Source: Bathynomus jamesi (taxonomy: Eukaryota; Arthropoda; Malacostraca; Isopoda; Cirolanidae). From it: a stretch of 64,000 nt of DNA. Location: positions 62,001 to 126,000 of the forward strand of contig JAJOZX010009070.1 in the NCBI GenBank assembly GCA_023014485.1, in the 5' to 3' direction. This document shows positions 44,646-55,799 of the stretch, piece by piece. How positions within the stretch are numbered: the first letter of the stretch is position 1; each line of letters opens with the position of its first letter. The position numbers were made by a program, and so were the translations under genes. The notes beneath the pieces were generated by a model that was not told where the DNA came from, made no database searches, and saw only the letters and a list, made by a program, of their open reading frames with translations.

Positions 44646-46735
44646 AGTGAGTCTAGGGTGGATCGATTTTACATTTTTTTCGATTTCCATATTCTAATAG
44701 AGACAAAACCTTGCGCATGCATGAGAAAATAGCCTCTGCAAAATCTTAGCTTAATAGGTAATCATCTTCTGCCCCCGGCAGAGCGATGAAAATCATATTT
44801 AGTAGTCAAAAACGTATTTTTCTTATAATTTTTAAAATATTTCAATATGCATCAAAATTATTCCTAAACTATAAAGTCGATGAAAAAGACCTCATATGAT
44901 CGTTTTTCCAAGCGCGTTGTCCTACGTTAATATCTTTTGCCCCCGGCAACAACGTCAAATGTTGAAAAATAGGTAATTTATATACATATTTTCAGATCGG
45001 CTCTTTGTCTTAAATAATGCATTTATATATTTCCCATAGCATTCGTATGCTTCGTATGATTGAAATGAAACTACAAAGGCCAGTTCAGTGGATCATATGC
45101 CTATTACACGGTAATGAATTATCACTGCGACACCTCATTCAAGACTTGGACGGCAAAACAACTGGGCCAATGGGCTTTACTGGACCAGTTGGAAAACAAC
45201 TGAACGACTGCGAAAAACTTCCAATTACAGAATTCGATGCCATTCCATCTCCCGACATTGACATAGATGATGCCGAGTTGAGCACTGACCAAAAATATTT
45301 GTTAGGCATCTACAGAGCAGTGTCGAGCGGTAGCTGCTCTTCAGCTCACGCGCTCGAAATCCAGGTAAGATGGCGCATTCCAGGTGGCTGACAACAGCAA
45401 ATAGATTTCTGCGCCTCTATGTTTCAACCAGTGAAACCCTCCAGCACCTTCAACGAAATTGTGCGATTCATTATGACAGTTTACGCCCAATTTGGTTTAA
45501 GATAAAGAAAAACTCCAGTTTCACTGAGGGCGCAAACATTTTTCGAAATGATGCGTCTCTCTCAGACCATGCCTCAAAAATCTAAGACAATCGCCAACAA
45601 AGTCCTCCGTAGAAATTCTTTCTTTGCTCACCCAGAAAATATTTTGATCTCCATGCTACATGCCGATGAGCAACAACATAAGAATTGGGATGGAGAAGAA
45701 TATTAAAAGCACGATCAAAACAATCACCAGCGGGGGAAATTCGAGCCTTCGCCATGCCTGAGCTGCTCTACGATAGTCAAAACTATTACGAAATGATCAA
45801 CTGGCAAACGGCTGAGGTGACCGAACCCCCGTTACAAAAACAATACCTGATACCCGATAAAAGAGTTTGTTGAGACGGGAGACCAGCCTGATGGACTGAT
45901 CCCACTATTCCCTTGTCATACTCAAGCGGTCGAGAGACTCATCAAATTAGTAACCGAAGCCTCTGCCAGTGTAAGTGGAATAGAAGAGAGGGACGGATTC
46001 ATCCGCTCCCGTCTTCACTCCCGAACAAAAATTCCACGATTTGATTCTAAGAAAGATTACCGTATGTAAATCGACATGCAGCCAAAGGAAGGGGGGTGGT
46101 TGGGGCTGGATAGGGTGGAACTCGACGTACAGCCACCTCCTCGTGGTGAGTTCGGGTTGCTAATTTTATAAAATTAGCAAGCGAGGAGCTGTACTTAGTA
46201 CTTATCGTACTTATCATCGCATTAACGTAATTATAATCCACATTTAGACTTTCTCGGGGACAGAAGATATTACTCTAGAGTCATAAAATTTTGCGTGTGT
46301 GTTATTTCATGCCTAAGCAACGATATAAATGCTACGGGAAATATATAAATGCGTTATTTAAGACAGAGCCGATCTGAAAATATGTATATAAATTACCTAT
46401 TTTTTCAACATTTGACGATGTTGCCGGGGGCAAAAGATATTAACGTAGGACAACGCGCTTGGAAAAACGATCATATGAGGTCTTTTTCATCGACTTTATA
46501 GTTATTAGGAATAATTTTGATGCATATGAAATATTTTAAAAATTATAAGAAAAATACGTTTTTGACTACTAAAATATGATTTTCATCGCTCTGCCGGGGG
46601 CAGAAGATGATTACCTATTAAGCTAAGATTTTGCAGAGGCTATTTTCTCATGCATGCGCAAGTTTTTGTCTCTATTAGAATATGGAAATCGAAAAAAATG
46701 TAAAATCGATCCACCCTAAATTTATTTAATTACTG
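44646..46735 (+). mobile_element. hAT-like long-TIR DNA element 3
   Basis: Inverted arms of about 390 bp (44646-45040, 46330-46735) share TAGGGTGGATCGATTTTAC, CTTCTGCCCCCGGCAGAGCG and GCGCGTTGTCCTACGTTAA. Outside TAGGG the arms continue as CAGTGA and its imperfect mirror. The PLE sequence CCCCC follows on both sides, so the exact border and duplication are uncertain. It carries the C-terminal half of a transposase; the part with the first two catalytic Asp is deleted. Confidence 0.75.
44980..46080 (+). pseudogene. hAT-like transposase C-terminal half, element 3
   Basis: From about 45020: RMIEMKLQRPVQW, then CLLHGNELSLRHLIQDLDG (CxxH as C-L-L-H) and KTTGPMGFTGPVGK. After a frameshift near 45365 comes AHSRWLTTANRFLRLYVSTS (RW helix). 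The region at 45685-45870 has WRRILKARSKQSPAGEIRAF and TEPPLQKQYL. After another break, PCHTQAVERLIKLVTEAS (candidate catalytic Glu) and EERDGFIRSRL, ending with KKDYRM and a stop at about 46068. The motif order equals the C-terminal half of the genes in elements 1 and 2. Several stops; inactive. Confidence 0.7.
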
Positions 46736-47826
46736 TCCCCCACTAAGAAGGTCATTTTTTCTTCAATGTTTCTCCGCGCCCTTAGGATCGCCAGTCCGGA
46801 ATACATCGATGCCGAATTAGAAAAAATCAATGGTATTGGAAGTGATCTGTGTTATCCATCTGCGTTTATGGAATCTTGTCTCAACAAGGCAAAACGAACT
46901 TTCTATCGTATCAATAATAACACTCGTACTTTGTCAAAAAATATTTTAGTACTTCCATTTTTCCCGGGCTTTTTAGGCATTGCTAATGTATTTAAACTTT
47001 TGGATATTAATGTAGTATTTTCATAAACAATATTGTGAAAAATATCATAGTAAAAATAGCCCTACAATAATTCAGGCATTATCTATAAAATTGGTTGTAA
47101 ACAATGTGATTCCTTTACATAGGTCAGACGGGAAAGGATTTGCACACACGTATAAAACAGCATCAATATTCCGTTAGAACAGGACAGTTGTCCAGTGCCC
47201 TTTTTGTCCATTTGCAGAGTTATCCCACTGTATTGATTGGAATAATGCTTCAGTTTTATTTCACTCTAGCAACATTGTTAATAGAAATATTCTTGAGTCT
47301 GCCATTATCCAATTACAAATAACTTCAACATAAGTAAAGGTCTTTTTCAACTCGATCCTGTTGTTTTGAATTCCTTCAGAACAGATTTAGATAAGAAAGG
47401 TAGAACGCTAAATCTTTGGTAAACTTGTATGCCACCCTAATAACTTTTATTTTTCAATTTTTATATACAAAAAGGGTAGAGTGCTAAAACCCGGGCAGAT
47501 TTCCAGTATAAATTTGTATATATATATATTTTTTTATCTATAACATTGGTTGGAAACAATTCATTTAATCTTGTGCTAAAAATCGATAATTTTCAATATT
47601 TATATACAAAAAGAGCAGAGTGCTAAAACCCGGGCAGATTTCCAGTATAAATTTGTATATTTTTTTATCTATAACATTGGTTGGAAACAATTCATTTAAT
47701 CTTGTGCTAAAAGTCGATAGTTTTTCCTTATAAATCTGTGTGCCCCTCCCACAATCCTTTAAGTTTGTTTCTCCGTTTATTGTATATATATATATATAAT
47801 TATATATATATATATTATTTTTTTTT

Positions 47827-47942
47827 TCTGTAACCTATATATAGGCTGTAATTCTTTATGTACTTCAGTGTTCCTGAGGATGTTATTAGACGAAAGCGCT
47901 TGAGCACCATTCTGTGTTTCCTTTCCTTCGTGGTTTTATTGA
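47827..47942 (+). mobile_element. Penelope-like terminal block, copy d
   Basis: GTAACCTATATATAGGCTGT, then CTGAGGA (47874-47880), a short stem with loop ATTA, CGAAAGCGC, and GTTTCCTTTCCTTCGTGGTT. It closes the plus PLE copy, as copy c closes the minus copy. Confidence 0.75.
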
Positions 47943-48009
47943 TCTTAATTATTTTTCACGTGTTACTTTCGTGAAATAATTTTCATATATATATATATAT
48001 ATATATATT

Positions 48010-48268
48010 GTAAAAGTATTTAAAAAAATAAAATAAATAATTACTTGAGTTAATTACAGAAATGTTTTTTTATCATATTTTTTTACCTCAGCGTTGTGAT
48101 CCTACAGACGATCAGTGTGACCATTAAGATATTTCTACAAATCAAAGACTTAAAATTTGATGGAAAGCGTTAAAAATCGGAGAAAATTAAAAATTACGTC
48201 AATCCGATGTAATATATTTGACGGTAGAAAAGGGAGATGAACCCAACAAAATAATTACAAATTAAACC

Positions 48269-48306
<38 letters not shown>

Positions 48307-48590
48307 CTCTAATTGTATTAAATAAAGAAAACTTGTATACAAGAGAAATTAAAATCTTAGAAGAATTGTGGCAAATGTGGCTATTTACTCTTCTGTCAAT
48401 CTCTGTTTTGGTTAGACGCAATCGCTAAATTGCATTCTAAAACCAATGATTACAATAAAGTGTTTAGTTTAGAAGTTATAATAATAAAAACTACTTAATA
48501 GAATCTCATTCATTCTATAAAATCATGCTCAATACAGCTTAATTATGATAAAAGTTTATTAAGCTATCTCTTTATCTATCTATATAGCTT
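48010..48590. other. AT-rich stretch with poly(A)
   Basis: An uninterrupted A run of about 30 at 48272-48302 could be a retroelement tail, but nothing upstream of it is recognisable. Confidence 0.4.
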
Positions 48591-48591
48591 G

Positions 48592-49780
48592 GTTTCAAAA
48601 GGTCCCACTCAACTGACCTGTGTATCTATGTACTTAAAGAAATAATATCTAAATACACTGACAGTAATTCAACTATTTATAGCTGTTTCCTAGATATAAT
48701 AAGTAAGGCATATGATAGAGTGAACCACAATATTTTATTTAAAAAACTAGAAGACAGGAAGGTTCCCATTTACACATTAAATTTATTGAAATTTTGGTAT
48801 TCCCACCAATCTTTGACCGTTAAGTGGGGCAATGGCTCTTCTTGCGGGGTGAGACGAGGCTCCTTGCTCTCCCCTGTGCTGTTTAATGCGTATATTGACG
48901 GATTAATTGCTTCACTTAATGAGGCAACAGTGGGATGTTGTATAGATAACACAAGGATAAATAACTTAGTTTATGTCGATGATATGGTGTTAATAAGTCC
49001 CTCTGTTAAAGGTCTGGATCGGCTACTAAAAGTCTGCGAAATGTATTGGCAGAAACATGATATTCTTTTTAATGTTACAAAAACTAAGGTTATGCAATTT
49101 CATCCTAAAAGCTGTAATCAGCCAGCTGATATTAGGTTTAAAATGAAAGGTGAAGTAATTGAGGAAGTACAAGAGTTTAAGTATTTGGGTCAAACTATTA
49201 CGAGCTCCTTGAGTGATGACTCAGATATAAGAAAACAATCTCGAAGCTTTTGTGCTAAAGCGAATATGACTATAAGGAACTTTCGGTTCTGTACAAGTGA
49301 AACTAAAGACTCTCTCTTTCGTACTTTCTGCAGTAATATACACGGACAGCAACTCTGGGTGAATTATAAAAAAGGTTCTGGCAGAACCCTAAATTTGCTG
49401 TACAATAGGTCTTTTAGACTCTTACATAAACTACCCCTGAGATGCTCAGCTTCGCAAATGTTTGCTACCCACAATGTCCCGAGCTTCCCGGAGGCAACAA
49501 GACGTGCTCAATACAGTCTAATGCAAAGAATTAAAAAATCAACCAACCCGATTATCCAAGCTATCCATGAGTCCTGCCGTTTATCGTCTAAGGCACTCTA
49601 AGCTATGGACTGCTTGGTACGAAAACGTCTGTCTGTAGCTCCACTTAACGCCGACATTACTGTATTATTTGTAATCAACTGTATATATTTCTATCCTTAG
49701 TATGTGAACTGTCATTGTATTAATAATATTTGTCATATGGACTATAGTCAGCCAATAAACCTTTTCATTTTCATTTTCAT
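48592..49780 (+). mobile_element. non-LTR retrotransposon D, 5'-truncated
   Basis: Starts inside the RT with LGFKRSHSTDLCIYVLKEII. It continues with FLDIISKAYDRVNHNILF (usual DASKAFD, altered), CGVRRGSLLSPVLFNAYIDG, NLVYVDDMVLISPS (active site YVDD, complete) and EFKYLGQTITSSLSDDSD. The C-terminus is SGRTLNLLYNRSFRLLHKLP, and the frame is open from 48720 to 49601. The 3' end is CCAATAAACC followed by repeats of CATTTT. Of all LINEs here this one has the longest undamaged RT frame. Confidence 0.8.
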
Positions 49781-49788
49781 ATATAATC

Positions 49789-49822
49789 TATCTATCTATC
49801 TATCTATCTATCTGTCTATATA
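49789..49822. repeat. (ATCT)n microsatellite
   Basis: Six to seven tetranucleotide units. Confidence 0.9.
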
Positions 49823-49857
49823 TATACTGTGTATATTATGTCTGAAATTAGAATCTA

Positions 49858-50612
49858 CAGGGTGTCCCATAAGTCCGGCATAATAGGAAAAATAATAACA
49901 AAAGCTTTTATTTACAGAACGTGCTCAATATGTCCACCATTGTTTTCAATACACAAATTCAGACGTGATACCCAGTCAGCAAGCACATGGTGAATGATGT
50001 CAGGAGTAATGGTGTTACATGCCCCAATAATGCGCTGCCGCAAATGTTCAACACTCCTAATTTTCTCTGCGTATACCAGCGCTTTCAAGTGGCCCCAGAG
50101 ATAAAAATCTAGTGGCGTGAGATCCGGGCTTTTAGCTGGCCATTCCACAAGCCCTCGACGTCCTATCCAATGACCAGGGAATTGTTGGTACAGGTATTCC
50201 CTTACTTGGGTGCTGTAATGTGTAGGAGCGCCGTCTTGCTGGAACCATGTTGGGAAATTTCCTTCTTCGTTCAAGACACTAGGAAATGCTCTTCCTTGAG
50301 CATACGTAGGTAGGTGCCTCCAGTGACATGTTCATCGAAAAAGAGGGGGGGCCTATGATGCGATCCTTCCAAATGCCACACCATACCATCACCCGAGATG
50401 CACCTTGTTCTTTTGAAGAGGTATACCAGTGAGGGTTGTTTTGAGACCAGTAGCGGGTGTTCTGTCGATTTACCTCACCATTTCCATAAAAAACAGCCTT
50501 GTCACTGAACAGAATGGTGGACGGGAAATTGGCATCCCGAGCATAAATTATGGCTTGTAGAAATAGAAAAATATTAATTTCTCCTATGATGCCGGACTTA
50601 TGGGACACCCTG
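49858..50612 (-). mobile_element. mariner-like element, internally deleted
   Basis: Termini CAGGGTGTCCCATAAGTCC on both ends with TA flanks, 755 bp. The minus strand carries the C-terminal half of the transposase in two frames (50535-50290 and 50274-49912): LFSDKAVFYGNGEVNRQN (first Asp as FSDK), FQQDGAPTHYSTQVREYL (second Asp), WPAKSPDLTPLDFYLWGHLK (third Asp, about 36 residues on), and VSRLNLCIENNGGHIEHVL. The DNA-binding half is deleted, so it depends on a helper. It sits at the 5' border of LINE F. Confidence 0.8.
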
Positions 50613-51825
50613 TATTTCAAAGATTTTTTTTCTGACCTATCTGGGCTCAACATTAGGAAGGCATACGGTCCTGATAGAATCTCTCCTATTGTTCTCAAGA
50701 ACTGTGCTTCTGCGCTGACACCCTGCCTAGTCAAACTCTTACGTCTTTGTCTTTCATCTGGTACTTTTCCTTCCTGCTGGAAGTTCGCTTTCATTCAGCC
50801 TGCTTCAAAGAAGAGTGACCGCCCTCAGCCCTCCAACTATCGTCTAATTGCTTTAATTTTTTGCCTTTCCAAAGTTTTTTAATGTATCCTTATAAGAAGA
50901 TTCTTAAACACCTCTCTTCTCACAATCTTCTTTCAGATTGTCAGTATGGGTTTCGCAAGGGACACTCGACTGGCGATCTTCTTGCATATCTTTCTGACTT
51001 TTGGTCATCTTCTTTTCAAGCTTTTGGTGAAACATTTTCTAGTGCACTAGACATATCAAAAACTTTTGATAGTCTTTCTTATACAAAATCCTTAATTTTC
51101 AAACTGCCCTCCTTCGGTTTCTATCTTTCTGTCTGTGCCTTCATCTCTACTTCCTTTTCTGACTGACCTATGGCCACTGTTCTTCTCCTAAAGCTATCAT
51201 ATATATTCCCTTTCTAAAATAGCTTTCAAGAAGTTAGGTGTGCTTTACCACCTCCGCAGTTTTTTCACTCCCACTCACTTTCTGTCTCTGTATAGGGGTC
51301 TTCTCCGCCCTTGTATGCAGTACGCTTTTCATGTGTTAGGTGGCTCAGCCCATATAGCTCTACTTGACCTGTGATATCAAAGTCTTTTCGTCTCATCATT
51401 TCCACGCCTCTTACTGACTGTCTTCAATCCCTCTGACTTCGCCGCAATATTGCCTCACTCTCTTTTTACTATCGCTATTTTAATGGACACTGCTCTTCTG
51501 AACTCTCTAACTGCAAGCCTACTCGTTTAAGGAGAGTTTGCAGTACCAGACTTTCAACTCATTCCCATCCCTTTTCTGTGTAACTTTCTAACGCAAGGGT
51601 TAATCGGTGTTCTCAATCCTTCATTTACTCAGTCAGCGAACTCTGGAGCAATCTTCCTCAATCCATCTTTCTTCCTGTCTGTGACCCCCAATCTTTCAAA
51701 CGCAGAGTGTCCATGCATTTCGAAAACTTTAGACCTTGATTTCGTCACTGCCCTTCTCCTTCCATGGGGAAGGGGCATTTTTTGCGGGCGTTCGCCATCG
51801 GTCCCTCCTTCCTGCATAAAAAAAT
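50613..51825 (+). pseudogene. non-LTR retrotransposon F, truncated
   Basis: RT N-terminal motifs are clear: RKAYGPDRISPIVLKNCA, LTPCLVKLLRLCLSSG, PSNYRLIALIF, LLSDCQYGFRKGHSTGDLL and LDISKTFDSL (usual AFD). The active site region is lost or scrambled around 51180-51290. The C-terminal segment equals 7310-8106, and the 3' tail is GGTCCCTCCTTCCTGCAT. Many stops; old copy. Confidence 0.7.
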
Positions 51826-51829
51826 CGAC

Positions 51830-53500
51830 AAACGAATTTTTCTTTCTAACAAAGCCCTAAGTACAACCAGAACTTGCTTCGCTTGCTCGTTTGCTTTTGT
51901 TTTCAGACAAATAAGTAAATATTTAAGCTTATTCACCTCTTCTGATATTTCTCGACTCACCAAAATATTATACGCTAACTTCTCTCTCGGACAAATTTAC
52001 TTTGAGCCATCTATTTTTTACACACATCAACAGAGAAATCCCCACATTTTTAGAGTTGTAATTTTAATTTGTTTTTAGTATCGTTATTAATAATTTAAAT
52101 TTAAACACAAATACTCTTTAGGAAGAGTTTTAAAAATTATTTTAATGATGTAATTTTTCATAGATTTACTAAGTGAATGTAAATTCTTTTTATTTTCAAA
52201 TAATTTATTTAATGTAAAATGTTTGTAAAATCATTTCATTCGCGTTTGTGGTATGAAGAGAAAGTTCGAACATTAATTAGCTTGTATTGTTTTGTTCAGA
52301 GTGGACGAGGCCTGTGTGAATGAGTGTATATGTATGTATAGGTATGTGAGTATAGAGCACTGCACACACACACACACACACACACACAACACACACACAC
52401 ACACACACACACACGTGTTTAGTAGTCATCTTGGCTGGTAAATACCTTTTTAAGGTTGCATTGATGATGATATATTCCCATGGGTTGTTTTCGCAGTCAA
52501 ATCGATACTTAGACCTCCTTTCTTCGCTTTTTCTTCCGTTTCAGGGAAGTCAAACCGTCTTTACATGGCTTTATTGGCCTTAATTCCTTCTCAGTCCGTC
52601 TTTCTTTTAGTAGAGTTGGGTGAGGAAGGTGGTATTCGTCTGTCATTTCTCTTTAAATAATATGTAGTGTTATTTTTAACAAAATAATATATATATATAT
52701 AATTAAGTTATATCTTTTATTTTAAACTCAAGTTCTATTTTAAACTCTGAAATAATTTTTCTGAATTAATATCTTTTGTTGTGAAAACATCTTTAATTTT
52801 TATTTACTTTTCTTTAATCTTACGTTATCTGCACTTTTTCTAGTGCTTTACACTGACTTCTGTAGTCTATAATAGGATAAACGGGTAGACGTGGCCGGTT
52901 CTCAACTGAGTCGCGAAGCCTGCAGCAGACATGTTTTTAAACAAAGCGAGGGAGTGGGAATGACGACAAATATAACTATTTACCGGTTTATTCTAGTTAG
53001 AGTTAGAATAATAAAAATGACAGGGGAAAGCGAGCAAGAATTCATAATTTTAACACTGGATCTGCAGAGAGCTTGTGTTTAACTTTAAATCACAATTACA
53101 TTTTAACCAAACAAAACACTCCTTCTTCTAACTGACAGCGCCCGAGACTGACTTCTGGGAATATGCCTTCGGCCCTCCGCGCATTTCAAATCTCTCTCCA
53201 TATTGCCAACTAGTGTTTTATATTTTAAACAATTCCGTTTTACATATGTTAATTTCATACAATTAAGTCAGTTCACTACACTCCAAAAACATTATCATTT
53301 TACTCCACTCCAAAAACATTATTAAATTTCGTATTTAAAAACCAATACACGACACTTCTTTTTTCTATCTTTTTACAATTTCATTCTAAGTTATCATAAA
53401 AGCATATATGCCGAATGGACTGTGAGTAAAACTGTAGGTCCCCTCCGTCTTTGGTGGTTGTAGGCAGGTTAAGGCAAAACATGGACGCTGCTTGGATGGT
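51830..53500. other. intergenic stretch, little recognised
   Basis: (CA)n at 52366-52414 and a short (TA)n at about 52688-52701. The part 52440-52660 is less AT-rich but has no open frame that I can interpret. GTAGGTCCCCTCCGTC at 53439-53454 also occurs in the 5S-type SINE tail at 53848-53863. Confidence 0.5.
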
Positions 53501-53564
53501 TAAATTGCGTTGACGGCAATGAGGAATGTTGGGTGGCCTTTGTTTACATTAGTTCATAAAATAA

Positions 53565-53567
<3 letters not shown>

Positions 53568-53610
<43 letters not shown>
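53568..53610. repeat. (TA)n microsatellite
   Basis: About 21 units. A second array of about 27 units lies at 53664-53718 between two partial SINE copies. Confidence 0.95.
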
Positions 53611-53612
<2 letters not shown>

Positions 53613-53660
53613 AATGTCGTAACACCGCTTCCCAGAGATCAGCGAAGTTAAGCGACATTG

Positions 53661-53663
<3 letters not shown>
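53611..53663 (+). mobile_element. 5S-derived SINE fragment
   Basis: CCAATGTCGTAACACCGCTT through GCGACATTGGG, identical to the start of the copy at 53719 and cut off by the next TA array. Array plus fragment looks like a slippage or unequal-exchange duplication. Confidence 0.75.
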
Positions 53664-53718
<55 letters not shown>

Positions 53719-53720
<2 letters not shown>

Positions 53721-53880
53721 AATGTCGTAACACCGCTTCCCAGAGATCAGCGAAGTTAAGCGACATTGGGTCTGGGTAGTAGTTGGATGGGAGACCGTCC
53801 TCCGCGCCCAAATTATGTAGCGACCCGTGGTTCGGATCCCACGTAAAACTGTAGGTCCCCTCCGTCATATAACCTTAGAT
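53719..53880 (+). mobile_element. 5S rRNA-derived SINE, copy 3
   Basis: Best preserved copy. AGATCAGCGAAGTTAAGCGA, CATTGGGTCTGGGTAGTAGT and TGGATGGGAGACCG follow the 5S rRNA 3' region closely. Then a tail with TAGCGACCCGTGGTTCGGAT and GTAGGTCCCC. The 5S 5' end and processing tail are absent, so it is not a 5S gene. Confidence 0.75.
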
Positions 53881-54042
53881 GTTGCGAAGGAGGTTAAACA
53901 ACCCCAATTAAAAAAAAAAAATTATATATATATTATTTGCCACCATACTACTAGAATTGCCATATACCTTAATTTTGTACAATAATTAAAATACAGTTTC
54001 ACTATTTTTTGTCGTAAATCTTTACTAAAATAGAATTTACAA

Positions 54043-54048
54043 ATAAAG

Positions 54049-54080
<32 letters not shown>

Positions 54081-54102
54081 ATAATAATAATAATAATAAT
54101 AC
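54043..54102. repeat. (ACT)n and (AAT)n microsatellite
   Basis: Ten ACT units followed by AAT units. Confidence 0.9.
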
Positions 54103-54204
54103 GTTTTAAAATTTTAAAGTTATAATTATATTATGAATATAAAAGTTTGGGTGAAGTCTAAAACATCGGTCTGAAATCTTACAGTTTAGAGCTGAATAGC
54201 AGGT

Positions 54205-54500
54205 CTATCATATATGTCTGGGATAGATGTCGTAACCTGGGGTTCATGGGTGACCGAAATTGATAGACGTTTCACTAGTGAGCAATATATTGAAATTTTA
54301 GGGGAATTATGCTCTCCACCGTCAGAGCAATGGTATTTCTTAAGCCTCATAAAATTAATTTTTTGCACGATAACAGCAGTATTCACACCAGAATCATTGT
54401 TAAAGTATGGTTGGAGAATCCTCACGGATCATGATGGCCAGTGAAATCAACTGATTGAAATCCCTCAAAGAAACTTTGAGCGTTTATCACACGTGAGTGG
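54205..54500 (+). pseudogene. decayed Tc1/pogo-like transposase fragment
   Basis: RRFTSEQYIEIL (54275 area) is followed in another frame by HDNSSIHTRIIVKVWLE (second catalytic Asp region) and WPVKSTD then NPSK (third acidic residue region). Frame changes and a stop show decay. N-terminal parts are gone. It lies just 3' of the Star-like gene. Confidence 0.6.
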
Positions 54501-54895
54501 GAACCAAAGGATCTGATCAATCGGGAGAATCGGGGTTTCGGTCCGAAGCTCCTCCGGAAGATATAGCTTTCTCGTCTGCTCCCCGGGGTAGTTAGGTGAA
54601 AAACTCCAACTCCACTCCAATCGGGAAAATTTATAGAGACATACCAAAAACATTCGGTAGGGAATCCGCCAAACTCCAGCATTGCCAAGCAAACAGGGAG
54701 TCAATGTACCGACGAGGTCTCCGTACGTAGTTCATTACCACTGTGTTATCCCAGTTGAAGACATATCCAAATCGTCATTCGTTTTCGTGCAGTTCGTGGT
54801 GCAATTTGTAGTGCAGAAACCTCCAGTTATTATCAAAGTGTGTGATTCTTTAGGAGCAAGATGCACTGAAAGTTACAAATATTTCCTGAATGTAG

Positions 54896-55435
54896 TTATC
54901 TTTTGGACGAGTTGCTGAATTTGAGCGTGGGCCAATGACGACTGTCTCTTAAAAATTTCAAATTTGTGTTCATTGTTGCCGGGCTCCATTCACCCTTTTT
55001 GAGACAAATTCCTCTTCTTCGCCAAAACTGCGGTGGAATTTCTAAATTTTTAAAAAGCTCGCAATTTCTTCTGATAAAGATGTAATCTGGAATGGACTGG
55101 CAGTACATATCAAACAGATAATAACCTTTGTTTTCCATATACGTGATGAAATCTGGGTCTTCATATTCGTATAAATCGTCTCTCGTCTTATTCAGTGTGG
55201 TATTCTCAGCCGATGTTTTTGAAGATGGTATTACGTGTTCTATCGCCCAGACATCAACCATCAGCCTTTCAAATGGGAATGTTTTCAGGATCTCCATTTC
55301 CACTTCTTCAACGTCTAAACTGAAGAAATCGACATGGTATACATCGAGAGCTTCCAGAAGGAAGTGAGTCGGAACACAAAGACTTTTCTGGAAATTCAAA
55401 TAACCAGAATTGTCTGAAAGCGAACCAGTAATATT
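54896..55435 (-). CDS. Star-like FkbM methyltransferase, last exon
   Basis: The exon begins after CTTTCTCTTTTCAG in phase 0 and ends at a stop (54896). It holds the C-terminal half of the FkbM fold: LDVYHVDFFSLDVEEVEMEI (conserved SLDVEG-type strand, here DVEE), LKTFPFERLMVDVWAIEHV, then a variable region with ENKGYYLFDMY and DYIFIRRN. These are typical of Star-like proteins. The Glu in place of the usual Gly after DVE is unusual. The exon joins 60661-61130 across a 5225-base intron filled with PLE, mariner, SINE and microsatellite sequence. No clear poly(A) signal was found downstream. Confidence 0.8.
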   Translation of the reverse strand, partial: NITGSLSDNSGYLNFQKSLCVPTHFLLEALDVYHVDFFSLDVEEVEMEILKTFPFERLMVDVWAIEHVIPSSKTSAENTTLNKTRDDLYEYEDPDFITYMENKGYYLFDMYCQSIPDYIFIRRNCELFKNLEIPPQFWRRRGICLKKGEWSPATMNTNLKFLRDSRHWPTLKFSNSSKR

Positions 55436-55579
55436 CTGAAAAGAGAAAGTGTAATTTAGTTCACATCATATTTTGACATTACAGTATAGTACTATTATTT
55501 ACAAATACAAAGAAGTACAAAGGACACCAAACAGCAACAGACCGGTTCGTCCCTACGAGGCTTTACCGTTCTTTTATTT

Positions 55580-55580
<1 letters not shown>

Positions 55581-55655
<75 letters not shown>
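55581..55655. repeat. (TA)n microsatellite in intron
   Basis: Two adjoining TA arrays, about 35 units. Confidence 0.95.
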
Positions 55656-55656
<1 letters not shown>

Positions 55657-55657
<1 letters not shown>

Positions 55658-55745
55658 GCCTCGGTGGTGTAGTGGTTAGAATCGCTGACTATGAATGCAC
55701 CATCCCCAGGTTTAAAACCCGGTGACAGTAGGCGGCGCGCAGCAA
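55657..55745 (+). mobile_element. tRNA-derived SINE 1 in intron
   Basis: GCCTCGGTGGTGTAGTGGTT holds box A, and GGTTTAAAACCCGG is a degenerate box B. It starts right after a TA array. The CCA-end pairing is not conserved, so a functional tRNA is unlikely. Confidence 0.5.
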
Positions 55746-55799
55746 ACACAGCTGTTCATCCTTCCACACAATAAAAATTCGTTGGTAGATAAGTACTGT

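Larger units (their letters stand above)
43896..47810 (+). mobile_element. Penelope-like element 1, plus copy, 5'-truncated and split
   Basis: Starts inside the RT (NGYLYGLIKTHKPGNPM at 43900), facing the minus copy head to head. It runs to about 44640 with YVDDILCIW intact, is split by hAT-like element 3, and resumes at 46736 with MFLRALRIASPEYIDAEL, then the GIY-YIG part near 47080-47170 with frame breaks. The same doubled 3' block lies at 47455-47710. Head-to-head partial copies are a known PLE insertion form. Confidence 0.8.

Noticed and set aside
53719..53805. functional 5S rRNA gene
   Set aside because: Only the 3' part of 5S is present, joined to a dispersed tail, and several diverged copies share that structure.
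53510..53868. coding frames rich in Tyr-Ile
   Set aside because: They are translations of TA arrays plus a SINE and occur on both strands.
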